Under the pieces are notes generated by a model. That model was not told where the DNA came from, did not search any database, and saw only the letters and a list, made by a program, of their open reading frames with translations. Shown piece by piece: positions 42,821 to 51,117 of a stretch of 64,000 nucleotides of DNA. Position numbers and translations under genes: made by a program. How positions within the stretch are numbered: the stretch's first letter is position 1; each line of letters starts with the position of its first letter. The stretch spans positions 62,001 to 126,000 of the forward strand of contig VXVC01000014.1 of NCBI GenBank assembly GCA_009836625.1, read 5' to 3'. The stretch is from Holophagales bacterium. Lineage in GTDB: Bacteria > Acidobacteriota > Thermoanaerobaculia > Multivoradales > Multivoraceae.

Positions 42821-43852
42821 GTGACTGCGTCTTCGCCAGCGATGCCGCCGCTCGAGCCGATGGCCATCGGCCGGGGCGACCGCGCCGTGACGATCGATCC
42901 GCCCCTGTTCCTGGCGCCGATGGCCGGCGTGACGGACCGGGACTTCCGGTTGATCGTCCGCCGCATCGGCGGCGTCGGCCTGGTGTCGATGGAGTTCATC
43001 TCCTCGCGAGCGATCGTCGACGGCAACCAGCGCACGCGGGACCTCATGTACTTCGCCGAAGAAGAGCGGCCGTTGGCGATCCAGATCTACGGCTCGGACG
43101 CGGAGACGATGGCGGAGGCGGCCGAGGTCGTCGAAGAGCTGGGCCCCGACATCTGCGACATCAACATGGGCTGTCCGGCCAACAAGGTGCTGAAGGGCTG
43201 TGCCGGCGCCGCTCTGATGGGTGACCTCGACCTGGCCGGCAGCATCATCCGGGAGGTGCGGAGCCGGATCCGGATTCCGCTGACCGTCAAGTTCCGGCTC
43301 GGTCTCAACCACGGCGAGACCAACTACCTGGACCTGGGACGCCTGTGCGAAGACCTCGGCGTCGACGCCGTCACGATGCACGCGCGGACCGCGAAGCAGA
43401 TGTTCCGGGGGGAAGCGGACTGGACCCACCTGGCCCGGCTCAAGGAGGCCCTCACCATCCCGGTGATCGGCAACGGAGACATCACCACCCCCGAGGACGC
43501 CGAGCGACTGCTCCGGCAGACCGGCTGCGACGGCGTCATGGTCGGCCGCGGCGCGACCCGCAACCCGTGGATCTTCCATCAGATCCGGAGCCACCTGCTC
43601 GGCACGGAGGCGCCGGCGCCCACCCTGATCGACCGGCGCGACCTGATCCTGGGCCACTTCCACATGGTGGCAGAACGGGAGGCCAACCGCTTCGCCTTGC
43701 ACAAGCTGCGGAAATTCACCGGCTGGTACACGTACGGACTACCCAACGGCAAGCGCCTGCGCCAGCAGATCCAGCAACTCGACACCGTGGAGAAGTTCCT
43801 GGTCGCGGTCGAGGCCTTCTTCGACGAGCAGCTAGACGAGCTGGCCGCCTAG
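42821..43852 (+). CDS. dusB: tRNA-dihydrouridine synthase
   Basis: 343 residues, GTG start. FMN TIM barrel: LFLAPMAGVTDRDFRLIVRRIGG, QIYGSDAETMAEAA, catalytic Cys in CDINMGCPANKV, PLTVKFRLG, TMHARTAKQMFRGEADW, IGNGDITTPEDAERLL and GVMVGRGATRNPWIF (the 'GRGAxGNPW' motif of DusB). The C-terminal helical RNA-binding part has FTGWYTYGLPNGKRLRQQI. Reduces U to D in the tRNA D-loop. Divergent from bshC. Confidence 0.95.
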   Translation: MTASSPAMPPLEPMAIGRGDRAVTIDPPLFLAPMAGVTDRDFRLIVRRIGGVGLVSMEFISSRAIVDGNQRTRDLMYFAEEERPLAIQIYGSDAETMAEAAEVVEELGPDICDINMGCPANKVLKGCAGAALMGDLDLAGSIIREVRSRIRIPLTVKFRLGLNHGETNYLDLGRLCEDLGVDAVTMHARTAKQMFRGEADWTHLARLKEALTIPVIGNGDITTPEDAERLLRQTGCDGVMVGRGATRNPWIFHQIRSHLLGTEAPAPTLIDRRDLILGHFHMVAEREANRFALHKLRKFTGWYTYGLPNGKRLRQQIQQLDTVEKFLVAVEAFFDEQLDELAA

Positions 43853-43875
43853 GGCGCCACGCGCGCCGCCCCACC

Positions 43876-44349
43876 GTGGATCGACCGGTTGAAGTCGAAC
43901 TCGATCTGACGCCCGACGAGGCGCTCGAGGCGCTCTCGGACGGCGCCGATGCCTGGAACGGAACCTGGCACCGGCAGGGTACGGGCGGCCAGTTGACCCT
44001 GCCGGTCGCGGCGGGCGTCCGTCACGGTGTCCTCTACGGTTCCGTCTCCGTCCGGCCCAGCGCCGAAGGAGTCCGCGTGACCTACCACGTCGACCGCTCG
44101 GAGTACGCCACGAACGCCGGCGCGGTCGGCATCCTGGCCTTGGGCGCCCTGGGTGTCCTGGCCATGCTGGCCTGGCCCCTGCTGCCGGGAACGTCGCCGA
44201 ACCTGGCCGGCAGTGGCTTCATCCTGATCCTGCTGGCCTGGCTCGTCGTCGGGTCGAGGCTGAGGCACAGGAGCGCCGCGGATTTCCTGGCCAGCCTCGG
44301 GCCCCGGCCCGGCGAAACTCCGAAGGGTCCCTTCGCTCCGCGGCCCTGA
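43876..44349 (+). CDS. Hypothetical membrane protein
   Basis: 157 residues, GTG start. The N-terminal ~80 residues form a soluble beta-rich domain (VEVELDLTPDEALEALSDGADAWNGTW, YGSVSVRPSAEGVRVTYHVDRSEY). Two membrane segments follow (GAVGILALGALGVLAMLAWPLL and GFILILLAWLVVG), then a basic tail. No family is recognised. It begins 23 bases after dusB on the same strand and probably shares its transcript. The reading frame extends far upstream, but that part is a shadow of dusB. Confidence 0.7.
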   Translation: MDRPVEVELDLTPDEALEALSDGADAWNGTWHRQGTGGQLTLPVAAGVRHGVLYGSVSVRPSAEGVRVTYHVDRSEYATNAGAVGILALGALGVLAMLAWPLLPGTSPNLAGSGFILILLAWLVVGSRLRHRSAADFLASLGPRPGETPKGPFAPRP

Positions 44350-44369
44350 TGACCATGGTCATGACCATG
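44349..44369. promoter_or_regulatory. Nested palindromes ahead of the toxin-antitoxin pair
   Basis: ATGACCATGGTCAT (44349-44362) and CATGGTCATGACCATG (44354-44369) are perfect overlapping palindromes, so the site has three alternating half-sites of ATGACC/GGTCAT. It lies 30-50 bases before the antitoxin ATG at 44400, the usual place for a Phd/YefM autoregulatory operator. Binding is inferred, not shown. Confidence 0.6.
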
Positions 44370-44399
44370 GCCCGCAGATCTGATACGGTCGGCGGCGCC

Positions 44400-44672
44400 A
44401 TGGAACGGACGATCAAGGCCTCCGAGTTCAAGGCCACCTGTCTAAAGCTGATGGACGAGGTCGCCGAGACCGGCGACGAGGTCGTCATCACGAAGAACGG
44501 CGAGCCGGTGTCGCGGCTCGTGCCGTACCGGGAGAAGCCGATGAGCCTCTTCGGCTGCCTCCGGGGTCAGATGGAGATCACGGGCGACATCATGTCTCCA
44601 ATCGGAGACGAGTCGGGCGGCTGGGACGAAGAGCGGAAGCTCGCGCTGATCCTGGGCGAGGACCCCGACTGA
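44400..44672 (+). CDS. Phd/YefM-family antitoxin
   Basis: 90 residues from ATG 44400; an in-frame ATG at 44349 would translate the palindromic operator and is unlikely. The N-terminal Phd/YefM fold reads MERTIKASEFKATCLKLMDEVAETGDEVVITKNGEPVSRLVPYRE, which dimerises and binds DNA. The C-terminus (GDIMSPIGDESGGWDEERKLALILGED) is the acidic toxin-binding tail with a 'DIMSPI...W' motif common in antitoxins paired with PIN toxins. The PIN gene starts 13 bases downstream. Confidence 0.9.
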   Translation: MERTIKASEFKATCLKLMDEVAETGDEVVITKNGEPVSRLVPYREKPMSLFGCLRGQMEITGDIMSPIGDESGGWDEERKLALILGEDPD

Positions 44673-44685
44673 CCGAGAGGCTGTA

Positions 44686-45084
44686 GTGCTGCTCCTCGAC
44701 ACGGTCGTACTTCTCTGGATGATCCGCGGCGATCGTCGCTTTGGCGCACGCGCTCACCGCAAGGTCGACGAGGCAATTGTCGCCGGCGATGCCGCCGTGT
44801 CCGCGATCTCGTTCTGGGAGATGGCGATGCTGGTCCGAAAGGGCCGCGTGAAACTCGACCTGGCCGTGGAAGCGCTACGCCGATACCTGCTGTACCACGG
44901 CATGAACGAGATCCCGGTGGACGGCGACATTGCGCTGCGGGCGGGCCTCCTCACCGACCTGCATGGCGACCCGGCCGACCGGATCATCGTTGCAACAGCG
45001 CTCGAGGGACATCGCCTGGTCACCGCCGACCGGCTCCTGCTCGACTGGCCCGGCCAGATTCAGCGGCTCAGAGCCACCGACTGA
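44686..45084 (+). CDS. PIN-domain toxin (VapC family)
   Basis: 132 residues, GTG start. PIN nuclease residues: Asp5 in LLLDTVVLLW, Glu45 in ISFWEMAML, Asp near residue 99 in GDPADRIIVATAL, and Asp in TADRLLLDW. All four acidic positions are present, so an active Mg-dependent RNase is expected. The 'DTxxLLW...SFWE...DPADRIIxATA' pattern is typical of the Phd-associated VapC subgroup. Target RNA unknown. Followed by a repeat-rich gap. Confidence 0.9.
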   Translation: MLLLDTVVLLWMIRGDRRFGARAHRKVDEAIVAGDAAVSAISFWEMAMLVRKGRVKLDLAVEALRRYLLYHGMNEIPVDGDIALRAGLLTDLHGDPADRIIVATALEGHRLVTADRLLLDWPGQIQRLRATD

Positions 45085-45092
45085 GAGCGGAC

Positions 45093-45187
45093 CGCACCCT
45101 GGGTGCGCCGGCGTCCCCGCCGGCTACCGCCGCTGGCGGCTCGTAAGGGCGCGCCGGCCATCAGGCCGGCCCCGCTGCGGCGACCAG
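45093..45187 (-). repeat. Dispersed hairpin repeat, copy 5 (minus orientation)
   Basis: Read on the minus strand: CTGGTCGCCGCAGCGG, then a hairpin GGCCGGCC-TGAT-GGCCGGC, GCCGCCAGCGGCGG, then GCCGGCG-GGGA-CGCCGGC followed by GCACCC. The order of modules and the GCACCC tail match the copies at 5.4 and 9.7 kb, but the last stem has a different, still self-complementary sequence. The end also forms CGCACCC-T-GGGTGCG. It fills most of the 140-base gap between the toxin and acylase genes. Confidence 0.6.
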
Positions 45188-45224
45188 GTCCCCGCGAACC
45201 TGCCGTGCGATACTCGTCCGCCCG

Positions 45225-47447
45225 ATGCGCCTGAAGCACCCTTGGACAAGGCGTCTCACCGCGATGGCCCTCGCGCTCGCGGTCATCGGCTGCGCGGCCG
45301 ACACGGAGACCGGTCAGGGCACGTTGGCAGCGGCCACCGACGCGCAGGCCGGTCCCGGCTGGGCCGCCGACGTCGTCATCCACCGCGACGAGTGGGGCGT
45401 ACCGCACATCAAGGCATCCACCGACGCCGCGGTCGCCTTCGGTTCGGCCTGGGCGCAGTGCGAGGACCACTTCTTCCAGCTCGAAGACACCTACATCAAG
45501 GCGCTCGGCCGGTACGCGGAGGTCGTCGGCGAGTCCGGGTTCCGCAGCGACCTCGAGGTCGCCCTCTTCGACCTGGTAGGCACCTCCCGCCGCGACTTCC
45601 CCAACCTGCCCGAGAACATCCGGCGCATCGCCGAGGCCTTCGCGGCCGGCTACAACTACTACCTGGAGCGGCACCCCGAGGAGAAGCCGCGACTGCTGAC
45701 GCGCATGGAGCCCTTCCACGTGCTCGCCTTCGAGCGCTACATGATCCTCGGCCGGCTGCTGGGCGCCGCCCACGCTCCACGGGGCCGGCTACCCCGGCTG
45801 GCGGAAGAGCTGGCCGCGTCGCTGGGCTCGAACCAGTGGGCCGTCGCCCCGTCGAAGACGCGCGACGGCAACGCGATGCTGTTCATCAATCCCCACCAGC
45901 CCTGGTACGGCTCGGGGATGTTCACAGAGATGCACGTGGTGAGCGACAAGGGGCTCAACTTCTCGGGCGCCATGTACCCGGGCGGCCCGCTGCCGACCGC
46001 CGGCTTCAACGAGCGGCTCGGCTGGGCGTACACGGTCAACGCCGCCGACATCTCGGACACCTACCGCCTGACCTTCGACCACCCGAGCGACCCGCTCAAG
46101 TACCGCTACGGCGACGGCTACCGGCAGGCCGAGGAATGGCGCGCCACGATCCACGTGCTTGGCGACGACGGCAGTGTCGAACCGCGCGAGGTCGCGCTCC
46201 GCCGCTCGCACTACGGCCCGATCATCGCCAGGGAGGACGACGAGCACTACCTGGCCGTCCGCGTGCCGCGCCTCTACGAGGGCAGCCGCATGGTCCAGGC
46301 GCTGGCCCAAGCCAAGGCACGGTCCTTCGAGGAGTGGTACGCCGCGGTGTCCATGCAACTGCTGCAGACGTTCAACACGACCTACGCCGACGCCGACGGG
46401 AACATCTTCTACCTCTACAACGGCACGTTCGCCCGCCGCGACCCCTCCGTCGACTGGACCAGGCCCGTCGACGGCGCCGACCCGAACAACGAGTGGGGGC
46501 CGTTCCACCCCATCGAGGAACTGCCGCAGGTCCTCAACCCGCCGTCCGGGTTCGTCCAGAACTGCAACTCGACGCCCTTCACGACGACGGACGACGGCAA
46601 CCCCTCGCTTCTCGACTTCCCGCCCTACATGGTCGAGGACAAGCACGACGACAAGCGCCGCGCCAAGGTGGCCCGCTACCTCCTCCGCAACGCCCGTGAT
46701 CTCACCTTCGAGGACTTCCAGGACCTCGCCTACGACACGACCCTCTACTGGCCGATGACGGAGATCCCCGTCTACGCCCGCCGCCTGGAGCAGCTCGAGC
46801 GCGCCGACCCGGAACTCGCCGCCCGCGTGCGCCCCTACCTCGAGCACCTGCTGGACTGGGACTACAGGAGTTCGCTCACCTCCACGCAGGCGACGCTGGC
46901 GGTCGGCTGGTACGAGGAACTCTACGGCCGCGGCTATCCCGTCGAGACCCTGAAACCCGAATACGTGAACGACATGCCGGCGCGGTTTCTCGCCCTCGAG
47001 CGGGCAGCGGAGAAGCTCACCGATCTCTACGGCGACTGGCGCGTGCCCTACGGCGACATCCACCGCATCCAGCGCCACGCAAACCAGCCCTCAGCCGGAG
47101 GCGTCCCCTTCTCCGACGACGAACTCAGCCTGCCGCTGGCCGGCGTCCGCGGGCCCCTCGGCGTCGCGTTCACGCTCTACCACTCGCCGCCCACCACCCT
47201 CGAGAACGGCGAAGAGCGCAAGCTCCGCTACGCCGCGACCGGCGCCTCCTACATGGCCGTCTACGAGTTCGGTGAGAAGACCCGCGGAGCGAGCTACCTC
47301 CACTACGGCCAGAGCCACCGCCCCGAGTCGCCCCACTTCTTCGACCAGGCCCGGCTGCTTTCGGAACGACGGTTCAAGCCGGCGTGGATCTACTGGGAGG
47401 ACGTGGAGGCAAACACGGTGCGGGCGTATCGGCCTGGCGATCCCTGA
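45225..47447 (+). CDS. Penicillin-acylase-family (Ntn-hydrolase) lipoprotein
   Basis: 740 residues. Lipobox VIGC gives Cys23 as lipid anchor. The Ntn-hydrolase precursor contains WGVPHIKASTDAAVAFGSAWAQCEDHFFQLE (alpha chain), a linker, and the cleavage/nucleophile site LGSNQWAVAPSKT, with Ser202 as the new N-terminus after autoproteolysis. INPHQPW, FSGAMYPGGPLPTAGFNERLGWAYTVN and the C-terminal YGDIHRIQRH follow. Family members hydrolyse amides such as acyl-homoserine lactones, penicillins or aculeacin. The specific substrate is unknown. Probably monocistronic or with the TPR gene. Confidence 0.9.
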   Translation: MRLKHPWTRRLTAMALALAVIGCAADTETGQGTLAAATDAQAGPGWAADVVIHRDEWGVPHIKASTDAAVAFGSAWAQCEDHFFQLEDTYIKALGRYAEVVGESGFRSDLEVALFDLVGTSRRDFPNLPENIRRIAEAFAAGYNYYLERHPEEKPRLLTRMEPFHVLAFERYMILGRLLGAAHAPRGRLPRLAEELAASLGSNQWAVAPSKTRDGNAMLFINPHQPWYGSGMFTEMHVVSDKGLNFSGAMYPGGPLPTAGFNERLGWAYTVNAADISDTYRLTFDHPSDPLKYRYGDGYRQAEEWRATIHVLGDDGSVEPREVALRRSHYGPIIAREDDEHYLAVRVPRLYEGSRMVQALAQAKARSFEEWYAAVSMQLLQTFNTTYADADGNIFYLYNGTFARRDPSVDWTRPVDGADPNNEWGPFHPIEELPQVLNPPSGFVQNCNSTPFTTTDDGNPSLLDFPPYMVEDKHDDKRRAKVARYLLRNARDLTFEDFQDLAYDTTLYWPMTEIPVYARRLEQLERADPELAARVRPYLEHLLDWDYRSSLTSTQATLAVGWYEELYGRGYPVETLKPEYVNDMPARFLALERAAEKLTDLYGDWRVPYGDIHRIQRHANQPSAGGVPFSDDELSLPLAGVRGPLGVAFTLYHSPPTTLENGEERKLRYAATGASYMAVYEFGEKTRGASYLHYGQSHRPESPHFFDQARLLSERRFKPAWIYWEDVEANTVRAYRPGDP

Positions 47448-47509
47448 GGGCAGCCCCAAGACCGCCTGAACGAGGCCGGCCGTTGGCAGCGCTCTGCTAC
47501 GCTGCGAGC

Positions 47510-48061
47510 GTGAAGGTCGGCCGCCACCTCGCGCTCTCCATCTGCGCGGCTCTTGTCGCTACCGCGACCGTCGCCGACTGCGAGGAGAGCCTTGCCGCCC
47601 TTGAGGCCGGCGACTACGAGGAGAGCAGCGGCCAGACCACGGAAGCGATCGCCGCCTCCGAGCAGGCGATCCGGAGCGCCTTCTCCGCCGACCCGGGGTG
47701 GCGAGCGCACTGCGCCCTGGGTGAGGTCCTCACCCGCCAGGGCCGGTACCGGGCCGCCAAGAAGGAGTTCAAGGCCGCCCTGGGGCTGACCGTCGGCTCA
47801 GACCGGAAGGTGGTCTGGAGTTGGCTCGGTAATCTCTACTGGCGGCAGCAGCGGTACACGAGGGCCGAACGGGCATGGGAGAAGGCAGGCGAGTTCGCGC
47901 CCCCGGCGAGGGCGCGTGAGCGCATTCACGGGCAGCCCTTCGACGCAGCGCGACGGGCCATGCGTCACAGTGACGGGCTGATCGAAGTCAACCACCCTCG
48001 GTCAAAAGGCCCTGCGTGGCTGCCGCACGGGTCCCCCGCGCCCGTTCCCGTCGACGGTTAA
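47510..48061 (+). CDS. Secreted TPR-repeat protein
   Basis: 183 residues from the GTG at 47510. Signal peptide VGRHLALSICAALVATATVA, then DCEESLAALEAGDYEESSG. About two TPR-like units are visible: DPGWRAHCALGEVLTRQGRYRAAKKEFKAAL and KVVWSWLGNLYWRQQRYTRAERAWEKAG. The C-terminus is basic and unstructured. Such short periplasmic TPR proteins serve as adaptors. The start is 62 bases after the acylase stop; the stop is 39 bases before tmRNA. Confidence 0.72.
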   Translation: MKVGRHLALSICAALVATATVADCEESLAALEAGDYEESSGQTTEAIAASEQAIRSAFSADPGWRAHCALGEVLTRQGRYRAAKKEFKAALGLTVGSDRKVVWSWLGNLYWRQQRYTRAERAWEKAGEFAPPARARERIHGQPFDAARRAMRHSDGLIEVNHPRSKGPAWLPHGSPAPVPVDG

Positions 48062-48083
48062 CCGCTCGACTGCAGCAATACGG

Positions 48084-48089
48084 TAGAAT
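48084..48089 (+). promoter_or_regulatory. Possible -10 element of ssrA
   Basis: TAGAAT, 11 bases before the mature tmRNA 5' end, preceded by the AT-rich patch GCAATACGG. No good -35 hexamer is seen at 16-18 bases upstream. Confidence 0.35.
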
Positions 48090-48100
48090 CGCGGGTCCCT

Positions 48101-48447
48101 GGGGGCGCATGGCTTCGACGGGAGATCATGCGGTTCGGGGGTTGCGTGCCGAGTCCGACTCGTAAACCGGGCTTTTACACTCGCCAACGACGAATTGGCA
48201 CTGGCGGCTTAAGAGCCGTCACGGTCCTGCCGGAGCCTTGATTCGCGGCGCCGTCAGGAGCGACACTCAAAGTGGATCAAACGTCTGAGCGCTGCTCCGA
48301 ACTCAGGCCGGATCACTTCGGAGCTAGACCGCGGGCCGTGGTGGCCTTCTACCCAAGCCGGCGGCGACTGATCGAGTGAAGGCTACGCACGTAGATCCCT
48401 CGCGCCGAGTCTCGCGGACGTGGGTTCGATTCCCACCGCCTCCACCA
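48101..48447 (+). ncRNA. ssrA: Transfer-messenger RNA (tmRNA)
   Basis: 347 bases including CCA. The tRNA-like ends pair: GGGGGCG (48101-48107) with CGCCTCC, then ACCA. GGGGGCGCATGGCTTCGACG at the 5' end and GTGGGTTCGATTCCCAC (T-arm) at the 3' end are canonical. The tag frame reads GCC AAC GAC GAA TTG GCA CTG GCG GCT TAA, giving the tag A-ANDELALAA with the first Ala from the charged tmRNA. It rescues stalled ribosomes with SmpB, whose gene is not in the window. The open frame that crosses it into the next gene is not coding. Confidence 0.96.
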
Positions 48448-48510
48448 TCCCCGCTCCATCGGTCGGGCCATAATGCCCGTAACACCTACCACTTGGGAGG
48501 TACTGAACCG

Positions 48511-51117
48511 ATGGACGCCCCACACCCCGGGCCGGGACGACTGGCCCTCGCCGCCGTGCTGCTGGCTGCCGCCGCGGCGGCCGCGACAGCTCAGCCAACC
48601 GGAACGATCGAAGGCGTCGTTGTCGACGCGGACGGCACTCCGCTACCCGGCGTCACGGTGACGGTGACCGGCCCGGGCGTGCGACAGGAGCGGATCACGC
48701 AAGGCGACGGCGCCTACGCGAGCGCCGGTCTGGCGGCAGGCGACTACCTAGTCACGGCGTTCCTGTTGGGCTTCGAAACGGCCGAGGCGCCGGTCTCGCT
48801 GGCGGCGGGCGCCACCGAGAACGTCCAGCTCGTTCTCCAGATCGTCAGACTGCTCGAAACCGTGACCGTGGTAGCCGAGGAGCCCCGGACCTTCGCGAGG
48901 AACATCGTCTCCCAGCCGATGCTGCTCCAGCAGTCGAAGATCACGAACGTGACGTCGGTGGTGGACAACCTGCCCGGAGTCTCCGTCCAGGAGGGAGACT
49001 CCTACGGCTTCGACGACTGGTCGGCCAACGTCGCCATGCGGGGCTTCCAGGTGACGATCAACGACGTGCAGATCGGCACCACGATCGACGGATTCCCGAA
49101 CGGCACCTCGGACTACTGGAGCGGCGCCAAGGCGAACCGCTTCGTCGACCCGATGAACCTCGGCGGGGTCGAGGTGTCCCAGGGGACGGCCGACATCGCC
49201 TCGCGTTCCGTCGAGGCGCTGGGCGGCACGTTCAACTACCTGACCGACGACCCCGCGGACGAGCGGTCCTACACGGCATCGATGACGCTGGGCGAGTACC
49301 AGGGCCAGCGCTTCTTCATGCGGGTCGACACGGGGCCGATCTTCGGAGGCAACACCCGAGCCTGGATCGCCGCGACCCGCCAGGGCGCGACCGACTGGAT
49401 GGAGGGTTCGGCGCTCAACGAGCGCGAGCACGTCGCGATGAAGCTCGTCTCGTCCCAGGGCCGGGTCGATCTGACGAGCTACCTCTCGTACGACAGGATT
49501 CACGAGGACGTTTATCAGCGCCTCTACAGCGAGAGCGACTTCCGGGCCAATCCGCGCTGGGACCGCCTGATCGGCGATTGGCCCGGGGTGCCGTACCTGA
49601 ACCAGTTCTACCGGCGCGGCTGGCAGACCCGGCGCAGCAACACGTTCGGCTACCTGAAAGCGGACTGGTCCTTCGGCGAGGAGCTCTCGCTTGCTCTGGC
49701 CGGCTACTTCCATAGCAACCGGGGGCGGGGGGACTGGCTGCCGCCCTACATCGTCGACATCACCGACGACGGGGGCGGCGCCGAATCGGAGCTGTTCGGC
49801 GGCCCCACCGTACGGGGCGGCACGCAGCTCGGGCTGATCCGTTTCGTCGGCCCCGACGGCGCCGCGGTCGGGCCGGTGCCGGGTTGCACCTCGTCGTTCC
49901 TCTTCAACTACTACGGCCCAGGCGGCCCGGAGGTCGATCCGGCGTGCCATCCGGGCGCCACGGCCGTGCAGTCGTACCGGCACAGCCACTACGGCAAGGA
50001 CCGCGTCGGGGTCACGCTCGACCAGGAGTGGCTCACGACGATCGGCAACACCGGCAGCAAGCTGCGCGCCGGTATCTGGTACGAGGACTCGAAGCGCGAC
50101 CTCGGACGGGACTGGCACCAGATCCTCGATCCGGTGATCAACTTCCAGTGGCACGCGACGCCCTACTGGCACCAGTACCAGTGGGAGTTCCCGCAGAGCG
50201 TCATGATGCTGTACGCGGAGGAGACGCTCTACGCCGGGCGTTTCACCCTTACCGGCGGCCTCAAGAAGTACCTGGTCGACGTGTCGCGCGAGGACCAGTT
50301 CCACGTCGATCCGAACCTGACGGTCGATTCGGATTCGAGCCTGCTCGTCTCGGGCGGCGTCACCTACGAAACGCCGGTCGAGGGCCTGGACCTGTTTGCC
50401 GGCTACGCGGAGAACTTCCGGGCGATCGGCAGCACGCTGCTCGAGGTGCCGGGGCGCAGCCTCGCCGCTCTCGAGCCCGAAACCGCCTCGAACATCGATG
50501 TCGGGCTCCAGTACTCGGCCGAACGGCTGGCGCTTAGCGCCACCGGCTACGTCATCGACTTCGACAATCGGATCTTCTACCTCGGACCGCAGACGCCGGC
50601 CGGCCCCAACTACCTCATTCCCGGGGGCGGCGCCTACTTCAACGCGGGCGGCATCGAAACGAACGGCGTCGAACTCTCGGCCACCGTGCAGATGCCCCAC
50701 CAGCTCTCTCTCTACACCGCCTACACGCTGAACAACTCCGAGTACGTCGGCAGCGGGGACACCCTGGTCGACGCGAACCAGAACATCATGCCGGGGACGG
50801 ACGTCACCGGCGTGCCGGATCGTCTCTGGGTCATCTCCCTCGACCGGTCCGGTCCGCTGAGCGCGGGCATCAGCGCGAAGTACACATCGCCGCGGCGGGT
50901 CAGCCTGGTCGCCGACTGGTACACGGACGACTACTGGTTGATGGACGCCTACGTCGTCTTCTCGGGCGAGGTGCTGAGCGACCTGCTCCGCTCGACGACG
51001 TTCGAGTTGGTCGCCAACAACCTGTTCGACGAGGCCTACCTCTCCGCGATCACCGAGAACGCGGCCTGGCTCGGGGCCTCGCGGTCCGTCTCGATGACCG
51101 TCACGTTCTCCTTCTGA
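48511..51117 (+). CDS. TonB-dependent receptor with N-terminal carboxypeptidase-like domain
   Basis: 868 residues from ATG 48511 with GGGAGGT upstream. Signal peptide (LAAVLLAAAAAAATAQ), then a CarboxypepD_reg-like domain (GTIEGVVVDADGTPLPGVTVTVTGPG, about 30-110). A TonB-box-like ETVTVVAEE is followed by a plug (IVSQPMLLQQSKITNVTSVVDNLPGV). The 22-strand barrel ends with the terminal FSF. Motifs in the plug are less standard: the usual LKGPxS is GGVEVSQGTADIASRSVEALGGTFNYLT. This domain order is frequent in Acidobacteriota and Bacteroidota. Ligand unknown. The 3' end overlaps the DUF2332 gene by 17 bases. Confidence 0.92.
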   Translation: MDAPHPGPGRLALAAVLLAAAAAAATAQPTGTIEGVVVDADGTPLPGVTVTVTGPGVRQERITQGDGAYASAGLAAGDYLVTAFLLGFETAEAPVSLAAGATENVQLVLQIVRLLETVTVVAEEPRTFARNIVSQPMLLQQSKITNVTSVVDNLPGVSVQEGDSYGFDDWSANVAMRGFQVTINDVQIGTTIDGFPNGTSDYWSGAKANRFVDPMNLGGVEVSQGTADIASRSVEALGGTFNYLTDDPADERSYTASMTLGEYQGQRFFMRVDTGPIFGGNTRAWIAATRQGATDWMEGSALNEREHVAMKLVSSQGRVDLTSYLSYDRIHEDVYQRLYSESDFRANPRWDRLIGDWPGVPYLNQFYRRGWQTRRSNTFGYLKADWSFGEELSLALAGYFHSNRGRGDWLPPYIVDITDDGGGAESELFGGPTVRGGTQLGLIRFVGPDGAAVGPVPGCTSSFLFNYYGPGGPEVDPACHPGATAVQSYRHSHYGKDRVGVTLDQEWLTTIGNTGSKLRAGIWYEDSKRDLGRDWHQILDPVINFQWHATPYWHQYQWEFPQSVMMLYAEETLYAGRFTLTGGLKKYLVDVSREDQFHVDPNLTVDSDSSLLVSGGVTYETPVEGLDLFAGYAENFRAIGSTLLEVPGRSLAALEPETASNIDVGLQYSAERLALSATGYVIDFDNRIFYLGPQTPAGPNYLIPGGGAYFNAGGIETNGVELSATVQMPHQLSLYTAYTLNNSEYVGSGDTLVDANQNIMPGTDVTGVPDRLWVISLDRSGPLSAGISAKYTSPRRVSLVADWYTDDYWLMDAYVVFSGEVLSDLLRSTTFELVANNLFDEAYLSAITENAAWLGASRSVSMTVTFSF

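Noticed and set aside
42755..43702. Upstream extension of the bshC frame
   Set aside because: It lies antisense to dusB and lacks BshC motifs; GTG 42754 gives the expected protein length.
45093..45187. Short palindromic array as a CRISPR
   Set aside because: The hairpin units differ in sequence and spacing and there are no spacers; it belongs to the dispersed repeat family.
48376..48510. N-terminal extension of the TonB receptor across ssrA
   Set aside because: The sequence is the 3' part of tmRNA; the ATG at 48511 has a good ribosome site and starts the signal peptide.
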